Shown: positions 51,574-63,111, counted from the first letter of the stretch. The stretch: 64,000 nucleotides of DNA from Pseudomonas sp. NKUCC02_KPG (GCF_019345465.1 NZ_JAHKRC010000021.1:27169-91168), one strand, 5' to 3'. Translations and numbers: made by a program. The notes: a model not told the origin generated them from the letters alone.

Positions 51574-53871
51574 TTACAGGTTTTCGTAGCGGTTCATATC
51601 CAGCACACCGGCCTCTACCGGGTCGGTTTCGCTGATGTACTGGCCAATATCGTGAAAGTACTGCCAGAACTGTGGATGGCTACGGCGAATCCCCCAGCGC
51701 TCGACAATGGTGTCAAAGGTCTCTTGATCCTTGCATTGCTCCATCGCTTCAACAAAGGCCTCAACCTGCCCCGAAGGGATATTGAACATGAAGTTCGGGT
51801 AGCTGCTGAGCACCCCGGGGTAGATGGTCAGGGTGTCCAGCCCAGGCTCCAGCCGGTATTCCTCGCCCAGCATGAAGGCCACGTTGGTGTGCGCGCGATT
51901 GCGCAGCATGCTGTACATCTCGCGCTTGCCGTCACTTCCCTCGATCCGCAACATGCTGGCTTCTGGCAATTGACTGATGACCGACAGCCCCGCCGCAGGG
52001 CGCGAGGTCAGACGGCTCAGTGCCTGCTCGGCGTATTTGAACTCTTGCGGAATGTCGGGGCGTGAACAGTACGCGCCGCTGCAACGGTTGATCGGGTCGG
52101 GCCGTGCATTCAGGGTGCCGGCGCGCTCAATCAGCTTGAGCGCAAAGTCACGCTTGGGGTCGGCCGGATCGAGCTTCATGCCGCTCGGCGTGCCGGTGTC
52201 GATCTTCTGGTAGTCCATCCACATCTTCAGCTTGCCGCTGTTCTGATACCAGTTGCTCAAGATGCCCGAACGGGCGTCGGCCGGCATCAAGCGCAGGAAG
52301 TTGACCTCGGCGCCGTTGCGGATCAAGTCAAAGTACAAGCGTGTCTGGGCCTGATGGGAAACGTTGCCGAACACATCGAAGTTAACCGCCAACTGGTAGT
52401 AGGTGCGCTCCAGCAACGGATAGTCGAACAGCCACAGGGTTTGCGGGATTTCGCCGATCAGGCCCTTGCTGACACTGGCGCTGTCGAAGTGACGGAAAAC
52501 GGTCAACAAGGCGTTGTCGTTGCCGGCCCACAGGGTCGACCAGCTCGGTGGCGGCATGTCGGCATAGGCTTGCTGGCGCAACTTCTCATAGTCATTGCGC
52601 TTGTTGCGATAGCGGTGCCACAACGAAATAACACTGCCAACGTCGTCGATCTGGCCGGGCATTGCCAGCAACGGCGTCGCTTCGCCACGATAGGCGGCGT
52701 CGGTGACATAGCGGTCATGGGCAGGCTCCTGGAACACGGTCCAGAAGTTGTCGCGAATCACGTCAGTCGCAATCTGCCCACGGCACACCGGCCCACGAAT
52801 AAAGGTGCGTACGAAATACTCGGCGTTGTCGAGCATGAACTGGTAACGCGCCACCGCCGGAATCGCTTCGAAGACTTCGAACGGGTTGGCCCGGCCTCGA
52901 GGCCCGTAGCCCGGCAAGCTGGTGGCGTGCCAGTCACCGCTGTAGAACAGCTGTTTGACCCGTGCAAGTTTCTGCGCCCCCATCGGGTAAGTGATGTGGG
53001 TTTTGTGCACGATCACACCCTGAACGGGCATCAACCGGTAGTAAAAACTGGTGCCCGGATCGTCGTTCGGGCGGCGCGTAGCAATCAGGTCAACCGGCTG
53101 ACCGCTTGGGGTCCGCGAACGCACCCACTGGAAGAAATGCCCCGGCACGCCGTTGTCGAAGTAGGTATGGGCCAGAAACAGATGCTCGTACAACCAGCGC
53201 GCCACCAGGGCTTCGGTTGAACCCGGGCGGTTGAGCAACTCTTCCCATTCGCTGATCTGTGCCGCTTCGACCGCAGTCGGCTTGATTGCGTGCTGGTCAA
53301 CCTTCGCGCCCTGGGCCAGCCAGGTTTGTACGGTGTGGTATTGCGTGTTCGTCAACCCGGTCACGGCCAGCGGCATGCCTTCTTTTGGATGGCGCTGGGC
53401 GTAAGCGTCGAACTCCCCCGGCGCCGGACAGACGTTTTCGCGGTTGATGCCCAGGACGATTTCCTCGGGCAATTTGGCATTTGGGGTCAGCGGGGTGCTG
53501 TGGCCCAGCTCCAGCATGCGCGCCATCAAGGACGCCTGCGCGCCCTGGGCGTCGACTACCGGGTAGAACCCTTTAAGCCTCCACTCCTGCGGGCCATCGG
53601 CATCGAAGAAAATCCGCGTCGGGGCAACGGCATCGACACGATCTCCTTTATAGACCGGCACCTTGCTGGCACCGCGGGTCGCACCCTCCGCGCTTCCCAG
53701 GTTCAACTGGCAGGCTGCGTCGTTGCAAGCGTGGCAGGCAACGCACTTTTCGGTGAGGATCGGCTGAATATCCCTGGTGTAGGAAATGACCGGACTAACC
53801 AACGGGGCCTGTGCCAACGCTGTACTGCACGCCACCAGCGTCACGGCGCTGGCGAGTAGGCGAAAAAACAT
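51574..53871 (-). CDS. cti: Fatty acid cis/trans isomerase Cti
   Basis: 765-aa periplasmic c-type heme enzyme that converts cis- to trans-unsaturated fatty acids in membrane lipids, an adaptive response of Pseudomonas and Vibrio to solvents and heat. Signal peptide MFFRLLASAVTLVACSTALA, then the heme site C43-V-A-C46-H47. The protein length matches the family, and GINRENVCPAPGEF and WLAQGAKVDQ are typical. The start at 53871 gives the clean signal peptide; AGGA is upstream. Divergent from metH. Confidence 0.95.
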   Translation of the reverse strand: MFFRLLASAVTLVACSTALAQAPLVSPVISYTRDIQPILTEKCVACHACNDAACQLNLGSAEGATRGASKVPVYKGDRVDAVAPTRIFFDADGPQEWRLKGFYPVVDAQGAQASLMARMLELGHSTPLTPNAKLPEEIVLGINRENVCPAPGEFDAYAQRHPKEGMPLAVTGLTNTQYHTVQTWLAQGAKVDQHAIKPTAVEAAQISEWEELLNRPGSTEALVARWLYEHLFLAHTYFDNGVPGHFFQWVRSRTPSGQPVDLIATRRPNDDPGTSFYYRLMPVQGVIVHKTHITYPMGAQKLARVKQLFYSGDWHATSLPGYGPRGRANPFEVFEAIPAVARYQFMLDNAEYFVRTFIRGPVCRGQIATDVIRDNFWTVFQEPAHDRYVTDAAYRGEATPLLAMPGQIDDVGSVISLWHRYRNKRNDYEKLRQQAYADMPPPSWSTLWAGNDNALLTVFRHFDSASVSKGLIGEIPQTLWLFDYPLLERTYYQLAVNFDVFGNVSHQAQTRLYFDLIRNGAEVNFLRLMPADARSGILSNWYQNSGKLKMWMDYQKIDTGTPSGMKLDPADPKRDFALKLIERAGTLNARPDPINRCSGAYCSRPDIPQEFKYAEQALSRLTSRPAAGLSVISQLPEASMLRIEGSDGKREMYSMLRNRAHTNVAFMLGEEYRLEPGLDTLTIYPGVLSSYPNFMFNIPSGQVEAFVEAMEQCKDQETFDTIVERWGIRRSHPQFWQYFHDIGQYISETDPVEAGVLDMNRYENL

Positions 53872-53930
53872 GTGCCAGTGTCCTGATATCAAAAATATGT
53901 CGCGATTCTACCTGTCGCCGCCCTGTCGCA

Positions 53931-53949
53931 ACATGAATGAAATTCATGT
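53931..53949 (+). promoter_or_regulatory. MetR-type palindrome upstream of metH
   Basis: ACATGAATGAAATTCATGT is a perfect inverted repeat around GAA and contains TGAA-N5-TTCA, the MetR (LysR-type) consensus. It sits 77 bp before the metH start and 60 bp before the divergent cti start; a TATGAT -10-like hexamer follows at about 53985. Confidence 0.7.
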
Positions 53950-54025
53950 AAATCAGCGAGCGCTCAAATCCCACGCAGGTTTGTTATGATTTCACATCTT
54001 TTGCATGGCTCTAACAGGTAGTCCT

Positions 54026-57000
54026 ATGTCTGACCGCAGCGCTCGTCTCCAAGCACTTCAGCAAGCCCTCAAAGAGCGCATTCTGATTCTCGATGGCGGC
54101 ATGGGCACTATGATCCAAAGCTACCGCCTAGAGGAACACGACTATCGTGGCACACGCTTCGCCGACTGGCCGAGCGACGTCAAAGGCAACAATGACCTTT
54201 TGATCCTCAGCCGCCCCGATGTGATCGGAGCCATTGAAAAGGCGTATCTGGACGCTGGTGCCGACATTCTCGAAACCAACACGTTCAACGCCACCCAGGT
54301 TTCACAGGCCGACTACGGCATGCAGGCGCTGGCCTACGAACTAAACGTAGAAGGCGCACGCCTTGCGCGCAAGGTGGCCGACGCCAAGACCCTGGAGACC
54401 CCGGACAAACCACGATTTGTTGCAGGCGTGCTCGGCCCTACCAGCCGTACCTGCTCGCTGTCGCCGGATGTCAACAACCCGGGTTATCGCAACGTCACCT
54501 TCGATGAACTGGTGGAGAACTACACCGAGGCCACCAGAGGCCTGATCGAAGGCGGCTGCGACCTGATCCTGATCGAGACCATTTTCGACACGCTCAATGC
54601 CAAAGCCGCGATTTTCGCCGTACAGGGCGTGTTCGAAGAGCTGGGCATCGAGTTGCCGATCATGATTTCCGGCACCATCACCGACGCATCTGGCCGTACC
54701 CTGTCAGGCCAGACCACCGAAGCGTTCTGGAACTCCGTGAGCCATGCCAAACCGATCTCGGTCGGTTTGAACTGCGCCCTGGGCGCCAGCGAGTTGCGTC
54801 CTTATCTAGAAGAGCTGTCGAACAAGGCCAGCACCTACGTCTCGGCTCACCCGAACGCGGGCCTGCCCAACGAGTTCGGCGAGTACGACGAACTGCCAAG
54901 CGAAACAGCCAAGGTCATTGAGGAGTTCGCTCAAAGCGGCTTCCTGAACATTGTCGGTGGTTGCTGCGGCACCACGCCGGGCCATATCCAGGCCATCGCC
55001 AATGCCGTGGCCGGTTACGCCCCGCGCCAGATTCCGGACATTCCAAAGGCCTGCCGCCTCTCCGGGCTGGAGCCGTTCACCATCGACCGCAGCTCGTTGT
55101 TCGTCAACGTCGGTGAACGTACCAACATCACAGGTTCCGCCCGCTTCGCCCGCCTGATCCGCGAAGACAACTACACCGAAGCCCTGGAAGTGGCGCTGCA
55201 ACAGGTTGAGGCCGGTGCGCAGATCATCGACATCAACATGGACGAGGGCATGCTGGATTCGAAGCAGGCCATGGTGACCTTCCTCAACCTGATCGCTGGC
55301 GAGCCGGATATCTCTCGCGTACCGATCATGATCGATTCTTCCAAGTGGGAAGTGATCGAGGCGGGCCTCAAGTGCATCCAGGGCAAGGGCATCGTCAACT
55401 CGATCAGCATGAAAGAAGGCGTCGAGCAGTTCAAACATCACGCCAAACTGTGCAAGCGCTATGGCGCCGCCGTGGTGGTGATGGCCTTCGACGAAGCGGG
55501 CCAGGCCGACACCGAAGCCCGTAAAAAGGAAATCTGCAAACGCTCCTACGACATTCTGGTCAATGAAGTGGGCTTCCCGCCGGAAGACATCATCTTCGAC
55601 CCGAATATCTTCGCCGTGGCCACCGGCATTGAAGAACACAACAACTACGCGGTGGACTTCATCAACGCTTGCGCCTATATCCGCGACGAGCTGCCGTATG
55701 CACTGACGTCGGGCGGCGTGTCCAACGTGTCGTTCTCGTTCCGTGGCAACAACCCGGTACGTGAAGCGATCCACTCGGTGTTTTTGCTGTACGCGATCCG
55801 CAATGGTCTGACCATGGGTATCGTCAACGCCGGCCAACTGGAGATCTACGACCAGATCCCGACCGAACTGCGCGACGCGGTAGAAGACGTGGTGCTCAAC
55901 CGCACCCCCGATGCCACCGACAACCTGCTGGCCATTGCCGACAAGTACAAGGGCGATGGCAGCGTCAAGGAAGCCGAAACCGAAGAGTGGCGCAGCTGGG
56001 ACGTGAACAAGCGTCTGGAGCACGCACTGGTCAAGGGCATCACCACCCATATCGTTGAAGACACTGAAGAGTCGCGCCTGTCCTTCAAGCGCCCGATCGA
56101 AGTGATCGAAGGCCCGTTGATGTCGGGCATGAACATCGTCGGCGACCTGTTTGGCGCGGGCAAGATGTTCCTGCCCCAGGTAGTTAAATCCGCCCGCGTG
56201 ATGAAACAGGCCGTGGCGCATTTGATCCCGTTTATCGAGCTGGAAAAAGGCGACAAGCCGGAAGCCAAGGGCAAGATCCTGATGGCGACCGTGAAAGGTG
56301 ACGTACACGATATCGGCAAGAACATCGTCGGCGTGGTGCTGGGTTGCAACGGCTACGACATCGTTGACCTTGGCGTGATGGTGCCCGCGGAGAGAATCCT
56401 CCAGGTGGCCAAGGAGCAGAAGTGCGACATCATCGGTCTTTCCGGACTGATTACGCCGTCACTGGACGAGATGGTGCATGTTGCCCGTGAAATGCAGCGC
56501 CAGAACTTCCATCTGCCCCTGATGATCGGCGGCGCCACGACGTCCAAGGCACACACTGCGGTCAAGATCGAACCCAAGTACCAGAACGATGCCGTGATCT
56601 ACGTCACCGACGCCTCCCGCGCCGTGGGCGTGGCCACGCAGTTGCTGTCCAAGGAGCTGAAGCCTGCATTCGTTGAGAAAACCCGCCTTGAGTACGTTGA
56701 AGTCCGCGAGCGCACCGCCAACCGCAGTGCCCGCACCGAGCGCTTGAGCTACCCCGCCGCCATCGCCAAGAAACCGCAGTTCGACTGGGCCGGCTACCAG
56801 CCGGTCAAGCCAACCTTTACCGGTGCCAAGGTGCTGGACAACATCGACCTCAAGGTCTTGGCCGAGTACATCGACTGGACGCCGTTCTTCATCTCCTGGG
56901 ACCTGGCGGGCAAGTTCCCGCGCATTCTGACCGACGAAGTGGTCGGCGAAGCGGCAACGGCACTGTATGCCGACGCCCAGGAAATGCTCGCCAAGCTGAT

Positions 57001-57736
57001 CGACGAAAAGCTGATCAGCGCCCGTGCGGTGTTCGGTTTCTGGCCGGCCAATCAGGTCAACGATGACGACCTGGAGCTGTACGGCGACGATGGCCAGCCA
57101 TTGGCCAAACTCCACCACCTGCGCCAGCAGATCATCAAGACCGACGGCAAGCCGAACTTCTCCCTGGCCGACTTCGTCGCACCCAAAGACAGCGGCGTGA
57201 CCGACTACGTGGGCGGCTTTATCACCACCGCAGGGATCGGCGCCGAAGAGGTGGCCAAGGCTTACCAGGACGCGGGCGACGATTACAACTCGATCATGGT
57301 CAAGGCCCTGGCCGACCGTCTGGCCGAAGCCTGCGCCGAGTGGCTGCACCAGCAGGTGCGGACAAACTACTGGGGCTATGCCAAGGATGAAAAGCTGGGT
57401 AATGAAGAGCTGATCAAGGAGCAATACAGCGGTATTCGCCCTGCCCCCGGCTACCCCGCGTGCCCGGATCACACCGAAAAAGGCACCTTGTTCCAGTTGC
57501 TCGACCCCGAAGCCGAAGAAATGCGCGCAGGCAAAAGCGGCGTGTTCCTCACCGAACACTACGCCATGTTCCCGGCGGCAGCGGTCAGTGGCTGGTACTT
57601 CGCTCACCCGCAAGCGCAGTACTTTGCCGTGGGCAAGGTCGACAAGGACCAGATCGCCAGCTACACGGCACGCAAGGGTCAGGACCTGAGCGTGACCGAG
57701 CGCTGGCTGGCACCCAACCTGGGCTATGACAACTGA
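54026..57736 (+). CDS. metH: Cobalamin-dependent methionine synthase MetH
   Basis: 1236-aa modular enzyme moving the methyl of methyltetrahydrofolate to homocysteine. Homocysteine domain about residues 1-330 with zinc cysteines (GLNCALGA; GGCCGTTP), pterin-binding domain about 350-620 (NVGERTNITGS), cobalamin domain about 650-890 with the Co-ligand His in KGDVHDIGKNIVGVVL, and reactivation domain about 910-1236 (RPAPGYPACPDH). The ATG at 54026 is used; an in-frame upstream start at 54005 would add seven residues. A MetR palindrome lies upstream. Confidence 0.97.
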   Translation: MSDRSARLQALQQALKERILILDGGMGTMIQSYRLEEHDYRGTRFADWPSDVKGNNDLLILSRPDVIGAIEKAYLDAGADILETNTFNATQVSQADYGMQALAYELNVEGARLARKVADAKTLETPDKPRFVAGVLGPTSRTCSLSPDVNNPGYRNVTFDELVENYTEATRGLIEGGCDLILIETIFDTLNAKAAIFAVQGVFEELGIELPIMISGTITDASGRTLSGQTTEAFWNSVSHAKPISVGLNCALGASELRPYLEELSNKASTYVSAHPNAGLPNEFGEYDELPSETAKVIEEFAQSGFLNIVGGCCGTTPGHIQAIANAVAGYAPRQIPDIPKACRLSGLEPFTIDRSSLFVNVGERTNITGSARFARLIREDNYTEALEVALQQVEAGAQIIDINMDEGMLDSKQAMVTFLNLIAGEPDISRVPIMIDSSKWEVIEAGLKCIQGKGIVNSISMKEGVEQFKHHAKLCKRYGAAVVVMAFDEAGQADTEARKKEICKRSYDILVNEVGFPPEDIIFDPNIFAVATGIEEHNNYAVDFINACAYIRDELPYALTSGGVSNVSFSFRGNNPVREAIHSVFLLYAIRNGLTMGIVNAGQLEIYDQIPTELRDAVEDVVLNRTPDATDNLLAIADKYKGDGSVKEAETEEWRSWDVNKRLEHALVKGITTHIVEDTEESRLSFKRPIEVIEGPLMSGMNIVGDLFGAGKMFLPQVVKSARVMKQAVAHLIPFIELEKGDKPEAKGKILMATVKGDVHDIGKNIVGVVLGCNGYDIVDLGVMVPAERILQVAKEQKCDIIGLSGLITPSLDEMVHVAREMQRQNFHLPLMIGGATTSKAHTAVKIEPKYQNDAVIYVTDASRAVGVATQLLSKELKPAFVEKTRLEYVEVRERTANRSARTERLSYPAAIAKKPQFDWAGYQPVKPTFTGAKVLDNIDLKVLAEYIDWTPFFISWDLAGKFPRILTDEVVGEAATALYADAQEMLAKLIDEKLISARAVFGFWPANQVNDDDLELYGDDGQPLAKLHHLRQQIIKTDGKPNFSLADFVAPKDSGVTDYVGGFITTAGIGAEEVAKAYQDAGDDYNSIMVKALADRLAEACAEWLHQQVRTNYWGYAKDEKLGNEELIKEQYSGIRPAPGYPACPDHTEKGTLFQLLDPEAEEMRAGKSGVFLTEHYAMFPAAAVSGWYFAHPQAQYFAVGKVDKDQIASYTARKGQDLSVTERWLAPNLGYDN

Positions 57737-57744
57737 GTAAAACG

Positions 57745-57773
57745 GGCAGGAGCTGGCGCAAGCCGCTCCTGCC
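57745..57773 (+). terminator. Hairpin between convergent metH and LRR-NEL gene
   Basis: GGCAGGAGC / GCTCCTGCC nine-base arms with an 11-base loop, no clear T-run. Probable terminator or mRNA-end stem for metH. Confidence 0.6.
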
Positions 57774-57782
57774 AGGGTTGCA

Positions 57783-60617
57783 TCAAACCCGCTCGATCTC
57801 GTCGCGCTCGCGCTGTGACAAGCGTGTCAGTAACGCCCGGCGCTCGACTTTCTTCCTCTGCCCCATGGCTTCTATTTCCTGGCTGTAGGCTTCACCCAGT
57901 TCCGGGTGCAGATCCTGCAAGGCTTCAGCCTCCAGTTCAAAACGATGTTCCAGTGCCGAAAAGTCGGCCACGTACTTGCGCTGCAGGTAGTTGACCCAAT
58001 ATTCCTGAGCAATCAGCCGTTCCATAAAAGCCGGGCTGGCTTGTGCGGCAAGCACCTTGGCATATGCGTTTTCGATATCCTGCGCGCTCACCCGCGCCGC
58101 GTTTCTGAACAGCATGTCCTTGGGCTGCCTGGGCAGGTCCAGACGCCTGGCCAAACTGATGCGATAGGCCAGGCGAACTTCGGCAGGATCCAGGTCAGGA
58201 TGCAGGCTGATGGCCGCTGCGGCGATGTCTTCCACTTGCCCCAGACGGAACAGGCTTCGCGCCAGGCGCAGCAGCACGGTTCCCTCTTCACCGGCAACCA
58301 CTGAGCGCAGTGCATTGAACTCATGGACTTTTACTTCCAGATCGCTGAACAGCAGGATGCGCCCATCGCCGCAGGTCATGGGAGAGTGGGCGATGATAAA
58401 CAAGTCACTGCACAGCGCCGGATCCGCATCGGCCGCCTGCAAGACATCCCAGACCCGCCGCGCAAGGTCGGCCTTGTCCTGAATGAAGTCGCGGGTGTAC
58501 TTCAACTGCGACAGCAAGTGGAACAGACCTTCGCTGCCATCCCGGGCCCGCACGTTTTCCCAGATGGCATGTTTTGGCGAAACATCGGCAACACCGTCGA
58601 ACCAGCGCTCCTTTTGCTGATTCTCTGGCTCCGAGCCCGGATGTACCAGATCCTCATCCGACTCATCGGAGCTACTGGCCGCTGTATCCGTATCCTCCAG
58701 GGCCAGTTCGATTTCCTCGCGAGTAAAACCAAGGCTGTTGCCCGACAACTCCATATAGTCCCTCAGCGTGCTGAAGCTGGCACTGGACATCAGGTTATCG
58801 GACAGATCGGTGTTGGCCATCAGCACATCGTTATCCCCCTCAAACAGCTCCGGCGGAATAGAGTCGATCTGGTTGTTGCTCAGGTCCAGGCTTCTCAAGG
58901 CCGGGCTGGTGAGCACGCGCGCAGGCCAGCGAGTCAGGTTGTTGCCGCGTAAATCGAGGGTTTGCAGTTCGCCCAGGCCGTCAAGATCGAAGCTTTCTAG
59001 TCGGTTGTAACTCAGATCCAGCCATTGCAGGCGGGCCATCGATTGCAGTTGCTGCTGCAGTTGATCGCCGCCTTCGAGCAGGTTGTGCGAAGCCTCAAGG
59101 CGGGTCAGGTTGTCCAGCGAACCCAGTACTTCGGGCAATCGGGTCAACCTGTTGTTGTTAAGTCGCAAGGTATTCAGGGCCGTGAATTCACTGATAAACC
59201 CGTCGCTGCCTTGTGCGCTGAGCCTGACGCCACTGAGGTTCAATGTCGTGACATGCTCCAGGGACGCGTGCAACGGCGCAATATCACCCAGGCACAGATC
59301 CGAGAAATCCAGGCTCTGGCTGTTGCCCGATTCATCCGCGGCAGGCGCCCCCCGCACATGGCGCCAGGCATCCAGAACCCGGTCGGCCGCACGCCTGCGG
59401 TCTACCGCACTGACCCAACGCCCGCCCTCTCGATGACTGGGTGTATCAATCCAGCTGTTGAGGCGCTGGATCAGCCCGTCGTACTGGTTGTTCCACTGTA
59501 CCAACCGGGCATTGATGTCCAGCGCATCCAGCCCTTGGGTGCGCCATTGTTCGATGAGTTCGATGGCATCACCCAGCCCCAGGTCAGGGTGGATTCTGAG
59601 CAACAAGGCGGCGGATTCGACCAGCGGCTGATCGGGATCGAGCACTGGTGCAGCCGGTAACAGCAAGTCCGGGTTGTCGGATACGTCATCGGGGAAAAAC
59701 TCAGGCGTACCACCCGTCTGGCCTGAGGCCAGCAACAGGGGGCTGATGTCCCCCGCCCCCTGGCGCCCGCTACGGCGAATATACGCCAGCAACTCGGCAC
59801 AGCTTGCCGGTGTCAACCGGCAGCCGCGCAGGTAGGTGCCGAGCATTAGTTGATCGTGCCCCTGCAATGCTGCTTGAGGAATGTCGACAATGGCACTGCG
59901 GCTCAGATTCAACTGGCGCAACAGCGGCAGTTGCAGCGCTCCGGATGGCCACGCCTTGATTCCCGAATCGCTGAGGTCAAGTGACTCCAGGCGAGTCATT
60001 GCACTGACATCCAAAGCCGTCACGCGATTGCCCTGCAAGCTCAGTTTTTGCAACTCGGTCAAGCGATTCAGGCGCCCCTGCATCGACGGGTTGAGGGTCA
60101 ACTCGTTAAAGGCCAGGTTGAGCTCAGTGAGCTGCCTGAGCCCCCCCAGGGCTGCTGGCAATGATGTCAGGCTGTTACGGCTCAGGTTCAGGATTTTGAC
60201 ATGGGCGAATGGGCCCAGAAACCGGTCCAGCTCATCCAGTGGCACACTCAGGTTGCTCATGTCCAGGAAGTACACATGGCCAAACCCGTTGGCAGGCAGT
60301 TGTGGCAAGTCATGCACCCCGCCTCCCGAGATATCCAGAAAGCCGCCCTTTGAACTGCGTCGCCATGAAGGACCGGGCCTGGCGTCCTCCACCTCCAGAC
60401 GCGAAGCAACCCCCTGGCTCCAGCAATGCCGAAGCCTGTCGGCCGCCTGCCTGCGAAAAAACATATCCGCGCTCATGGGTTGCTTGTTGACCCACACATC
60501 CAGCGCCGCAACCAGGGCATGGTGCTCTGCATGCAGCCCATTGACGCGCACCAGCAACTCGGGCAACGCCTGATCCCTGCCGGAGTATTGAGCCAGGACC
60601 GTGTCGCGAAAATGCAA
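57783..60617 (-). pseudogene. LRR-NEL E3 ubiquitin-ligase effector, C-terminal part of a broken gene
   Basis: 944 codons from a TTG at 60617. Two leucine-rich-repeat blocks (about residues 125-310 and 425-625; LxxLxLxxN-type repeats such as LTELNLAFNELT, LQWLDLSYNRLE) are followed by an acidic linker and a NEL-type ubiquitin-ligase domain (about 650-944). The NEL catalytic cysteine is Cys749 in MTCGDGRILLFSDLE, corresponding to C-x-D of IpaH/SspH/SlrP. There is no ATG or ribosome site at the start, and this frame stays open upstream past the stop of the 60662-62953 frame. I read both as one gene interrupted by a frameshift, perhaps with an internal deletion. Confidence 0.75.
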
Positions 60618-60661
60618 ATCATGGGGTACGAATTGCTTGATGCTGCCCCGGCAGTAGTCCG

Positions 60662-62953
60662 TTACCCGGTCTGTTCCAGCAGTTCCTGGGCCACCCGCTC
60701 GGAAAGCATGGGATAGCGACGGCGCAACCAGTCGACATCCGGATTGTGCTGCTTGCCCGGGCCGCCCATTTCGGCCCCGCCGGCAAACTGCTCCAGGGTG
60801 TCCATCAACATGGCCGGGACAGGCAGGCCATCGACATGGATCTTGCGCAGCGCATCGTCACTGATGCCGCATACATCGCCAATCTGCCCCAGGGTCCGGT
60901 CATCAAACCTGTCAGTCTCGTGCCCCAGCCGACGCAGCAAAGTTTCGCGCGACCACTGCAAGGGCCGCTCATGGAGGTGCCGCCAGGCGCCGCCCTGATT
61001 ATGTTCAAGCAACGGTTGATAGGCCGCGTTGTCCGCCGGGTGCTTGATCCGCCAGGCATTGAGCGCCGGATCGAACACCTGCTCATAGAAGCACCGGTCG
61101 ATCTGCACATAGGTCTTGCCATCGACCCGATACTGGCCCAACGCATTGGGCCTGACGTGTGGCTGAAACAGCGGATCACATTGATAAGGCACCAGGTCGG
61201 GATTCCACAGCCTGGCCTCACCGCCGGGCAGGACGATTTGCGTGAGATGATCGGCCCACTTCGCCAGACTACCGTCTGCCACCTTGCCGAACGCATAACC
61301 GCCGCCGCTCATGGTCGCGGCCAGCGCCACGTTGATGGCCACCGCCTGCAGGCTCGCCCAGGCACCGTCAACATCGCCAACCGCCCAGGCTTCGACGCCG
61401 TGATAGATCTGCGCGCCCATTTGCAACGCCATGACCGCCATCATCACCTCGCCTGCGCCGGGGATAAAAAACGCGGCCACATTCACTGCATCCATCCCCA
61501 GGCCCAGCCAGTAATCCAGACGCTCTTGCAGCAGCTTGCTGTCGGCATCGGCGGTTGGCACCGCGAGCTTGCGCGCATTGGCTTTCAACCGTTCCAGGTG
61601 CAGGCTGTACAGCCCGTTGAACAACTGGCCGGGGGGCGTATCCAGGTAGACCTGGCCGAGCCTGAGGTCGACTTCATCCACATAGACCGCAGGCTCAATG
61701 CCCTTGGGGTCAGGCGCGCTCTTGTACAGCTGGTGGTTGAGCCGCGAGAGAAATGCCTGGGCCTCGCCCTGGGGCATCAGGTTGGCAAACAACCGCTGAT
61801 ACTGCGGTGTGCGCAGGTTCAGGCCCAGCTCATACTGGAAGGCTTCCAGGGACGGGTATTGCTTGAGTGGCGCCACCGGATCACCGGGGATATAGACCAC
61901 CAGGGGTTCCATATCGGGTTTTTTCATCACCGGCACCTGGAATCCAAAGCCGCTGTCCTGCCACTCGGTCACCGGCAGGGTTGAACGCCAGGGGCCGATC
62001 AGCAACACCTCGGCCACGGTCAATCCATACAACTGCAATTGACTGAAGACCACCGGCTTGCCATTTAGCCTGGGCTGCGGGTCGTCTTCGAGCACGCCGC
62101 GCAACATGTCATAGGCCGTTGCTGACACCTGCTTTTGCATCAAAGCGGTATGCAAGCGCACAGCCAGCAGCTCTTTTTGTGCGCGGATCATCTGGCGCCG
62201 CACCAAAGGTGCCCGGCCAGGGGCCTCAAACACCGCGCCCAGATGCGCCTGATACTGCTGCCCCAGATCCAGGGCCCGGCAAATCTGCGAGAACACCTGG
62301 GGGGACATGTCCAGTTTTTCCCGGTAGCTGAAGCCAGGCACGGGCTTGAGGTTGTCCAGCGTCTCCTCAAACAGGCTGACCACAGGCCCGGTACCGTGCA
62401 GTAACCCGTCGGCGACCGTGGCATAGATGTCCGGGGGTTGCGCCGCATTCGTCATGCCCAGGGGCAAAGCCCCTGCCGGGGCCAGTGCACTGACCTGCCC
62501 TTTGACCACCAGGGAGAACGCCTCATTGCCTTCAAAGTTCATCAACGCGGCTTGCAACAGGCTTTGATGTTGCACCGGCTGATTGCGTCGCAGATAAAAC
62601 AGCCGGTTCCTGTTGATATCCATGCCCTGGCTGGAGGCACTGTGACTGTGCAGCGCCTCCTTGAGCCTGGGCTCGGCAAACTGGGTGATGCCTTGCAGGT
62701 CCTTGAGGGTTTTGGCCAATTCGACATAGGCCTGTTGGCTGCGGGCCTGACTGACCATCAGCGCCTGGCGCAACCAGGACGGTGCATTCGTGAACCACGG
62801 CGGTGGCTCGACCGCAGACACCTGGCCCTTCCACAAACCCGGTTCAAGACGCTTGATATCGGCCACATGGCTGTGTTTGATCCAGCCCGGCAGCTGGCGT
62901 TTGATAAAAGCCGCGTGCGGCCCCAGCCCATTGCGTATGTATAGATTGTCCAT
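60662..62953 (-). pseudogene. DUF6543-type toxin/effector, N-terminal part of the broken LRR-NEL gene
   Basis: 763 codons from the ATG at 62953 (GGAAG eight bases upstream). This is the long helical N-terminal region found in large Pseudomonas NEL-type effector/toxin proteins (dermonecrotic-toxin-like DUF6543): WLRQALMVSQARSQQAYVELAKTLKDL near residue 60 and a hydrophobic helix pair about 490-545 (NVAAFFIPGAGEVMMAVMALQ; VALAATMSGGGYAFG). It ends in YPMLSERVAQELLEQTG and stops at 60662, exactly where homologues would be expected to continue into a linker and LRRs, which reappear in another frame 45 bp later. No secretion-system genes or Hrp box were found nearby. Confidence 0.7.
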
Positions 62954-63111
62954 AGTGGGAACTTCCAGAGACTCGTTTGAATGAGCCTCACTACTACGAA
63001 AGTTCCAAAGCGGCGGGTGGTAGTCCGTTAGCGCACCGGGAAATACCCGTTCCCAGACCCAGGTCTTGGCTACGCTGTATCGAGCGGGTGCGAACAACAG
63101 AGGAGAGGCAA

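Noticed and set aside
54806..56308. Minus-strand open frame of 500 codons inside metH
   Set aside because: Antisense shadow; His/Val/Asp-rich translation typical of reversed high-GC coding sequence.
62954..63111. HrpL box (GGAACC-N16-CCAC) before the LRR-NEL locus
   Set aside because: GGAAC appears twice on the minus strand, but no CCAC element occurs at the required spacing; the nearest is about 27 bp away.
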